Shown piece after piece: positions 59,284 to 64,000 of a DNA stretch of 64,000 nucleotides. Position numbers and translations under genes: made by a program. The stretch is from Actinomadura sp. K4S16 (GTDB lineage: Bacteria > Actinomycetota > Actinomycetes > Streptosporangiales > Streptosporangiaceae). The stretch is taken from assembly GCF_008327685.1 (NCBI RefSeq), contig NZ_BDDE01000011.1, positions 124,001-188,000 of the forward strand, read 5' to 3'. The notes below the pieces were generated by a model. It saw nothing but the letters and a program-made list of their open reading frames with translations. It had not been told where the DNA came from and made no database searches. Within the stretch, counting starts at the first letter, position 1, and each line of letters starts with the position of its first letter.

Positions 59284-59312
59284 ATTTTAACTTCCAAATA
59301 TTGGATGTCCAA
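59284..59312 (-). promoter_or_regulatory. Promoter of the MarR gene with overlapping operator sites
   Basis: On the minus strand TTGGAC (59312-59307), a 17-base spacer and TAAAAT (59289-59284) are followed by seven bases and GTG 59276. The half-sites TCCAA, TTGGA and TCCAA (59293-59297, 59301-59305 and 59308-59312) form two overlapping palindromes that cover the -35 and spacer. Confidence 0.65.
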
Positions 59313-59320
59313 GGGTTGAG

Positions 59321-62300
59321 GTGGAGACGGTGACGGGGGAGCTGCACGCGCCGGTGCACCCGGTGCGCTTCGTGACGGCGGCGGCGCTGTTCGACGGCCA
59401 TGACGCGGCCATCAACATCATGCGCCGCATCCTGCAGTCCCAGGGTGCCGAGGTGGTGCACCTCGGGCACGACCGCTCCGTGCGGGAGGTCGTCGACGCC
59501 GTCCTGGAGGAGGACGCGCAGGGCGTGGCGGTCAGCTCCTACCAGGGCGGCCACGTCGAGTACTTCGAGTACCTCTCGCGCAGCCTGAAGGAGGCCGGCG
59601 CGGAGCACGTGAAGGTGTTCGGCGGGGGCGGCGGCGTCATCGTGCACGAGGAGATCGCCCGGCTGTCCGGCGCCGGCGTGCGGATCTTCTCCCCGGAGGA
59701 CGGGCAGCGGCTCGGCCTCCCCGGCATGATCAACGAGCTGGTCCGCGAGTGCGACGTCGACCTGGCCGCGGAGCCCGTGCCGGCCGACGCCGTGCTGGCG
59801 GGGGAGCGGCGCGCCCTCGCCCGGGCCATCACGTGCCTCCAGGCCGGGAGCCTGCCCGGGGACGCCCGCGCGCGGCTCGCCGAGGCGGCGGCCGGGCGGC
59901 GGGTCCCCGTGCTGGGGATCACCGGGACGGGCGGGTCCGGCAAGTCGTCGCTCACTGACGAGCTGGTGCGGCGGCTGCGCGTCGACCAGGGCGACCGGCT
60001 GCGCGTCGCGGTGCTGGCCGTGGACCCGACCCGGCGGCGCGGCGGCGGCGCGCTGCTCGGCGACCGGATCAGGATGAACTCCCTGGACGGCGACCGCGTG
60101 TTCTTCCGCTCGCTGGCGACCCGGGGCGCGCGGGAGCTGCCGGACAACATCGAGGACATCGTCACCGCCTGCAAGGCCGCCGGGTACGACCTGGTGATCC
60201 TGGAGACGCCCGGCATCGGGCAGGGCGACGCCGCGATCGTCCCGCTGGTGGACGTGTCGCTGTACGTGATGACGCCGGAGTTCGGCGCCGCGTCCCAGCT
60301 CGAGAAGATCGACATGCTCGACTTCGCCGACGTGGTCGCGATCAACAAGTTCGAGCGGCGCGGCGCGGCGGACGCGCTGCGCGACGTGAGCCGCCAGCTC
60401 GTGCGCAACCGGGAGGCGTTCGGGCAGCGGCCCGACGACATGCCGGTGTTCGGCACGAGCGCCGCCACGTTCAACGACGACGGGGTCACGGCGCTCTACC
60501 AGCACCTCGGCGGGCTGCTGGGCGAGCACGGCCTGCCCCTGGAGCCGGGCGCCCTGCCCGAGATCGCGAGCAAGGTGTCGACCGGCGCCGCGACGATCAT
60601 CCCGCCGAACCGGGTGCGCTACCTGTCCGACATCGCCGAGACCGTGCGGGCGTACCACGCCGACACGGTGAAGCAGATGGAGGCGGTGCGGCGCGTCCAG
60701 CGGCTGGACGAGGTGCGCGCCGAGCTGACGGACGCCACCGAGGTGGAGGCCCTGCTGGAGAGGGCGCGCCGCGACGTGGAGCCGGGGAACGCCGAGCTGG
60801 TCGAGAACTGGCCCGCCGTCGTGGAGTCCTACTCCGGCGACGAGCAGGTCGTGAGGATCCGCGACCGGGAGCTGCACACCCGGCTCACGCGCGAGTCGCT
60901 GTCGGGCACCCGGATCCCCCGCGTCGCCCTGCCGCGCTACACCGACCACGGCGAGCTGCTGCGGTTCCTCCGCAGCGAGAACCTGCCCGGCCGGTTCCCG
61001 TTCACCGCCGGGGTGTTCCCGTTCAAGCGCGACAACGAGGACCCGGCCCGCATGTTCGCGGGGGAGGGCGACCCCTTCCGCACCAACCGCCGCTTCAAGC
61101 TGCTGTCGGAGGGCCAGCCCGCGACGCGCCTGTCCACCGCGTTCGACTCGGTCACGCTGTACGGGCGCGACCCCGACGAGCGTCCCGACGTGTACGGCAA
61201 GGTCGGCACGTCCGGGGTCTCGATCGCCACGCTCGACGACATGAAGGCGCTCTACGACGGGTTCGACCTGTCGTCGCCGACCACCTCGGTGTCGATGACG
61301 ATCAACGGTCCCGCGCCCACGATCCTGGCGTTCTTCCTCAACACCGCCGTCGACCAGGGGCTGGACGCCTTCTACGAGGAGAACGGGCGCGAGCCGTCCG
61401 AGGAGGAGGCCGCGCAGATCCGCGCGCGCGTGCTGTCCACCGTGCGCGGCACCGTGCAGGCCGACATCCTCAAAGAGGACCAGGGGCAGAACACCTGCAT
61501 CTTCTCCACCGAGTTCTCGCTGCGGATGATGGGCGACATCCAGGAGTGGTTCATCGCCAACAAGGTCCGCAACTTCTACTCGGTGTCCATCTCCGGCTAC
61601 CACATCGCCGAGGCCGGCGCGAACCCCATCAGCCAGCTCGCGTTCACCCTCGCCAACGGCTTCACCTACGTGGAGTCCTACCTGGCGCGCGGCATGGACA
61701 TCGACGACTTCGCGCCCAACCTGTCGTTCTTCTTCTCCAACGGCATGGACCCCGAGTACAACGTGCTGGGACGCGTGGCCCGCCGCATCTGGGCCGTGGC
61801 CATGCGCGACCGGTACGGGGCCAACGAGCGCAGCCAGAAGCTCAAGTACCACGTGCAGACGTCCGGGCGCTCCCTGCACGCGCAGGAGATGCACTTCAAC
61901 GACATCCGCACCACGCTGCAGGCGCTCATCGCCATCTACGACAACTGCAACAGCCTGCACACCAACGCCTACGACGAGGCGGTCACCACGCCGACGGCCG
62001 AGTCGGTGCGGCGGGCCCTGGCGATCCAGCTCATCATCAACCGGGAGTGGGGCCTGGCGATGAACGAGAACCCGCTGCAGGGGTCGTTCGTCATCGACGA
62101 GCTCACCGACCTGGTCGAGGAGGCCGTGCTCGCGGAGTTCGACCGCATCAGCGAGCGCGGCGGCGTGCTCGGCGCGATGGAGACCGGCTACCAGCGCGGC
62201 CGCATCCAGGACGAGTCGATGCTGTACGAGCAGCGCAAGCACGACGGCTCGCTGCCGATCATCGGCGTCAACACGTTCCGCGCGCCGGACGGCGACGACG

Positions 62301-62548
62301 GGACGCCGCAGACGATCGAGCTCGCCCGCGCCACCGAGGAGGAGAAGCGGTCCCAGCTCGACCGGGTCCGCGGCTACCAGGACGCGCACGGCGAGGAGGC
62401 GCGGGCCGCCCTCGCCGCGCTCAAGGACGCGGCCCGGTCCGGGGGGAACGTGTTCGCGGTGCTGATGGACGCGGCGCGCGTGTGCAGCCTCCAGCAGATC
62501 ACCGACGCGTTCTTCGAGGTCGGCGGCCAGTACCGCCGCAACGTCTGA
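59321..62548 (+). CDS. icmF: Fused isobutyryl-CoA mutase IcmF (B12-dependent)
   Basis: IcmF interconverts isobutyryl-CoA and n-butyryl-CoA. The 1075-residue protein has an N-terminal B12 domain with the axial His in DGHD (residues 25-28), a MeaB-like GTPase (P-loop in TGTGGSGKSS, about residue 200; INKFER) and a large mutase domain (about 480-1075). The mutase domain contains YHIAEAGANPISQLAFTLANG and LKYHVQTSGRSLHAQEM. GTG 59321 follows AAGGG with five bases of spacing. It is divergent from a MarR gene and followed by a BtuF-like gene. Confidence 0.95.
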   Translation: METVTGELHAPVHPVRFVTAAALFDGHDAAINIMRRILQSQGAEVVHLGHDRSVREVVDAVLEEDAQGVAVSSYQGGHVEYFEYLSRSLKEAGAEHVKVFGGGGGVIVHEEIARLSGAGVRIFSPEDGQRLGLPGMINELVRECDVDLAAEPVPADAVLAGERRALARAITCLQAGSLPGDARARLAEAAAGRRVPVLGITGTGGSGKSSLTDELVRRLRVDQGDRLRVAVLAVDPTRRRGGGALLGDRIRMNSLDGDRVFFRSLATRGARELPDNIEDIVTACKAAGYDLVILETPGIGQGDAAIVPLVDVSLYVMTPEFGAASQLEKIDMLDFADVVAINKFERRGAADALRDVSRQLVRNREAFGQRPDDMPVFGTSAATFNDDGVTALYQHLGGLLGEHGLPLEPGALPEIASKVSTGAATIIPPNRVRYLSDIAETVRAYHADTVKQMEAVRRVQRLDEVRAELTDATEVEALLERARRDVEPGNAELVENWPAVVESYSGDEQVVRIRDRELHTRLTRESLSGTRIPRVALPRYTDHGELLRFLRSENLPGRFPFTAGVFPFKRDNEDPARMFAGEGDPFRTNRRFKLLSEGQPATRLSTAFDSVTLYGRDPDERPDVYGKVGTSGVSIATLDDMKALYDGFDLSSPTTSVSMTINGPAPTILAFFLNTAVDQGLDAFYEENGREPSEEEAAQIRARVLSTVRGTVQADILKEDQGQNTCIFSTEFSLRMMGDIQEWFIANKVRNFYSVSISGYHIAEAGANPISQLAFTLANGFTYVESYLARGMDIDDFAPNLSFFFSNGMDPEYNVLGRVARRIWAVAMRDRYGANERSQKLKYHVQTSGRSLHAQEMHFNDIRTTLQALIAIYDNCNSLHTNAYDEAVTTPTAESVRRALAIQLIINREWGLAMNENPLQGSFVIDELTDLVEEAVLAEFDRISERGGVLGAMETGYQRGRIQDESMLYEQRKHDGSLPIIGVNTFRAPDGDDGTPQTIELARATEEEKRSQLDRVRGYQDAHGEEARAALAALKDAARSGGNVFAVLMDAARVCSLQQITDAFFEVGGQYRRNV

Positions 62549-62561
62549 GGCCCGCGCGCCG

Positions 62562-63332
62562 ATGGCCGTCCGCGACGACACCCGCGCCCCGGCCGCCGTC
62601 CCCGGCCGGGTGCGCCGCGTCGTGTCGATCGTCCCGTCCCTGACCGAGACGGTCGCGGCGACCGCGCCCGAGCTGCTCGCCGGCGCGACCGACTGGTGCA
62701 CCCGTCCCGAGGGCCTGGACGTGCCGCGCGTGCGGGGCACCAAGAACCCCGACCTCGAGCGGATCATCGCGCTGCGGCCGGACGTCGTCGTCGGCAACAC
62801 CGAGGAGAACCGCCCCGCCGACGTCGAGGCGCTGCGCGCGGCGGGCGTCCCGGTGTGGATGACGCGGATCCGCACGGTCGAGGAGGCGCTGGCCTCGCTG
62901 CGCCGCATGCTCACCGAGGCGTGCCGGGTGCCGGTGCCCGGCTGGCTGGAGGAGGCGTCCCGCGTCTGGGCGGGCGTCGCGCCGGGGGAGCCTCGGGCGG
63001 CGGTGATCCCGATCTGGCGGCGGCCGTGGATGGTCGTCGGGCGCGACACCTTCACCGGCGACGTCCTGGCCCGCCTGGGCGTGTCCAACGTCTACGCCGG
63101 GCACTCCGACCGCTACCCGAAGATCCCCCTGGACGAGCTGACCGCGGCCGGCGCCGACCTCGTCGTCCTGCCGGACGAGCCGTACCGCTTCACCGAGGAC
63201 GACGGCCCGGAGTGCTTCCCCGGGCTCGACGTCGCGCTCGTCAGCGGCCGGCTCCTCACCTGGTACGGCCCGTCCCTCGTCGAGGCACCGGCCGCGCTCG
63301 CCGAACGGCTCGCCGCGGCCCGCCCGCGCTAG
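62562..63332 (+). CDS. BtuF-like cobalamin-binding protein without a signal peptide
   Basis: This 256-residue protein has the helical-backbone metal receptor fold of periplasmic binding proteins (VVSIVPSLTETVAATAPELLAGATDWC, ALRPDVVVGNTEEN, LTAAGADLVVLPDEPY). BtuF homologues bind vitamin B12 for uptake, but this one lacks a signal peptide and lipobox, so it should stay in the cytosol. It lies 13 bases after icmF, whose enzyme needs B12, so a chaperone-like or delivery role is a reasonable inference. The start could also be further downstream. Confidence 0.8.
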   Translation: MAVRDDTRAPAAVPGRVRRVVSIVPSLTETVAATAPELLAGATDWCTRPEGLDVPRVRGTKNPDLERIIALRPDVVVGNTEENRPADVEALRAAGVPVWMTRIRTVEEALASLRRMLTEACRVPVPGWLEEASRVWAGVAPGEPRAAVIPIWRRPWMVVGRDTFTGDVLARLGVSNVYAGHSDRYPKIPLDELTAAGADLVVLPDEPYRFTEDDGPECFPGLDVALVSGRLLTWYGPSLVEAPAALAERLAAARPR

Positions 63333-63351
63333 CCGGGACGGCGCACGGACG

Positions 63352-63942
63352 CTAGCCGGGACGGCGCACGAACATCGCCTCCAGGCAGCGGGCCATGCGC
63401 TCGTCGAGCTCCTCGGCCGGCACGTCGATCTCCCGCGCCAGATGCTCGCGCAGCAGCGTGTACCCGTAGATGGTGGACGCGATGGCCGCCTGCACGGCCG
63501 CCACGTCCTCGACCGGCAGGTCGCCCCGCGCCGCCTCCGCGGCGAGATCCTCCCGGCCCGCGCCCCGGTTGAGCAGGACGCGGGGCCGGTCGTCGCCGTC
63601 CAGCACCAGCAGCGTCGCCAGCCGGACCGGCTCGGGATGGCGCAGGCTCGTCCAGAACAGCCGGGCCAGCCGCTCGCGCAGCGGCAGCCCGGCCGCGTCC
63701 ACCGCGTCCTCGGCGTTCGGGCGCGACCGGTGGAACAGCGCCGAGCGCAGCAGCGCCCGGCGCGACCCGAAGTACTGGTAGACCAGCCCGCGGTTGACCC
63801 CGGCCTCGTCGGCGACCTGGCGCAGGTTCAGGCCGGCGAGGACGCCGCCGCGCCGCAGCAGCGCGACCGCCGCGGCGCGCAGCGACTCCTCCGTCCCCTC
63901 CCGGTCCCGCGCCCGGGCCGCCCCGTCACGCGCGGGGACCAC
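63352..63942 (-). CDS. TetR-family transcriptional regulator
   Basis: This 196-residue regulator has a TetR HTH near the N-terminus (LNLRQVADEAGVNRGLVYQYFGSRRALLRSAL, about residues 38-68, shown in part: AGVNRGLVYQYFGSRRALL) and a helical ligand domain. GTG 63942 overlaps the end of the upstream SDR gene by 17 bases, so the two are probably one operon. The ligand is unknown. Confidence 0.87.
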   Translation of the reverse strand: MVPARDGAARARDREGTEESLRAAAVALLRRGGVLAGLNLRQVADEAGVNRGLVYQYFGSRRALLRSALFHRSRPNAEDAVDAAGLPLRERLARLFWTSLRHPEPVRLATLLVLDGDDRPRVLLNRGAGREDLAAEAARGDLPVEDVAAVQAAIASTIYGYTLLREHLAREIDVPAEELDERMARCLEAMFVRRPG

Positions 63943-64000
63943 CGGCCACGTAGATGACCTGGCCGGACACGAACGAGGCGTCGTCGCTCACCAGGAACGC
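63926..64000 (-). CDS. C-terminal end of a short-chain dehydrogenase/reductase
   Basis: The 24 residues before TGA 63926 (FLVSDDASFVSGQVIYVAGG is part of them) match the end of the classical SDR fold, FLxSDxAxFVTGQxxxVDGG. The rest of the gene is beyond the window. It overlaps the TetR start by 17 bases. Confidence 0.75.
   Translation of the reverse strand, partial: AFLVSDDASFVSGQVIYVAGGPRA

Noticed and set aside
59277..59320. B12 riboswitch before icmF
   Set aside because: The spacer is only 44 bases and is occupied by promoter and MarR-like sites, too short for a cobalamin riboswitch.
59282..63088. 1268-codon open frame on the minus strand
   Set aside because: It is antisense to icmF and the BtuF-like gene and shows only low-complexity Arg/Gly/Ala/His sequence.

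Overview
The window is a very GC-rich (roughly 70-75 % by eye) stretch of an actinomycete chromosome. Many GTG and a few TTG starts, several leaderless genes, an ABC-F / small HTH / enoyl-CoA hydratase block that matches Mycobacterium tuberculosis Rv1473-Rv1473A-echA12, a mycobacterial EphD-type fusion and an IcmF-type fused mutase all fit Actinobacteria. A member of the Thermomonosporaceae/Streptosporangiales (Actinomadura-like) is plausible but not proven by the sequence. No insertion sequence, CRISPR array, rRNA or prophage block was seen. One tRNA gene, tRNA-Sec, is present.

Layout. 0-10 kb: a left-truncated NB-ARC/TPR gene with two in-frame stops, a methyltransferase, a NarL-type two-component pair, a degenerate EAL protein, a small membrane protein and three consecutive AIM24-family genes closed by a perfect 36-bp palindrome. 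10-20 kb: a VOC protein, an ABC-F gene with an attenuator-like leader, a small HTH protein, an enoyl-CoA hydratase, a secreted S15 peptidase, an ABC exporter and a sulfotransferase. 19-28 kb: a Sir2 deacylase, a coupled LD-carboxypeptidase / unknown / glycerate kinase operon, a divergent YczE/MocR pair with direct-repeat operators, a CBS protein and an MFS carrier. 27-33 kb: a leaderless M24 peptidase - EphD-like fusion - FAD oxidoreductase operon and a PF10118-type protein. 33-48 kb: fdhD, TRIC channel, DUF3099, tRNA-Sec, an acyl-CoA ligase, selD, prpE, an MFS pump, a two-gene unit with a YwqJ-type deaminase domain, a selB-like gene and rtcB. 48-56 kb: a glycosidase-like gene behind a 27-codon ORF, a lipase, moaA-mobA-DUF6457, an MFS pump and a tryptophan dioxygenase / kynurenine monooxygenase operon. 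56-64 kb: an alpha/beta hydrolase, an iron alcohol dehydrogenase of the hydroxyacid-oxoacid transhydrogenase type, a MarR regulator divergent from icmF, a BtuF-like protein, a TetR regulator and the tail of an SDR gene.

How the genes fit together. Several genes serve a molybdenum formate dehydrogenase (fdhD, moaA, mobA) and its selenocysteine residue (tRNA-Sec, selD, selB), but no formate dehydrogenase and no selA lie in the window. SelD lacks the catalytic Cys and a metal-binding Asp, and SelB lacks the switch I segment and the G3 His, so the selenocysteine pathway looks eroded or repurposed. Acyl-CoA metabolism is a second theme (acyl-CoA ligase, prpE, enoyl-CoA hydratase, icmF, EphD-like fusion). 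A recurring feature is leaderless transcription: a promoter -10 hexamer followed by 6 to 8 bases and then directly the start codon, seen at selD, the M24 peptidase, the Sir2 gene, the MarR gene, yczE, the first AIM24 gene and the ABC-F leader peptide.
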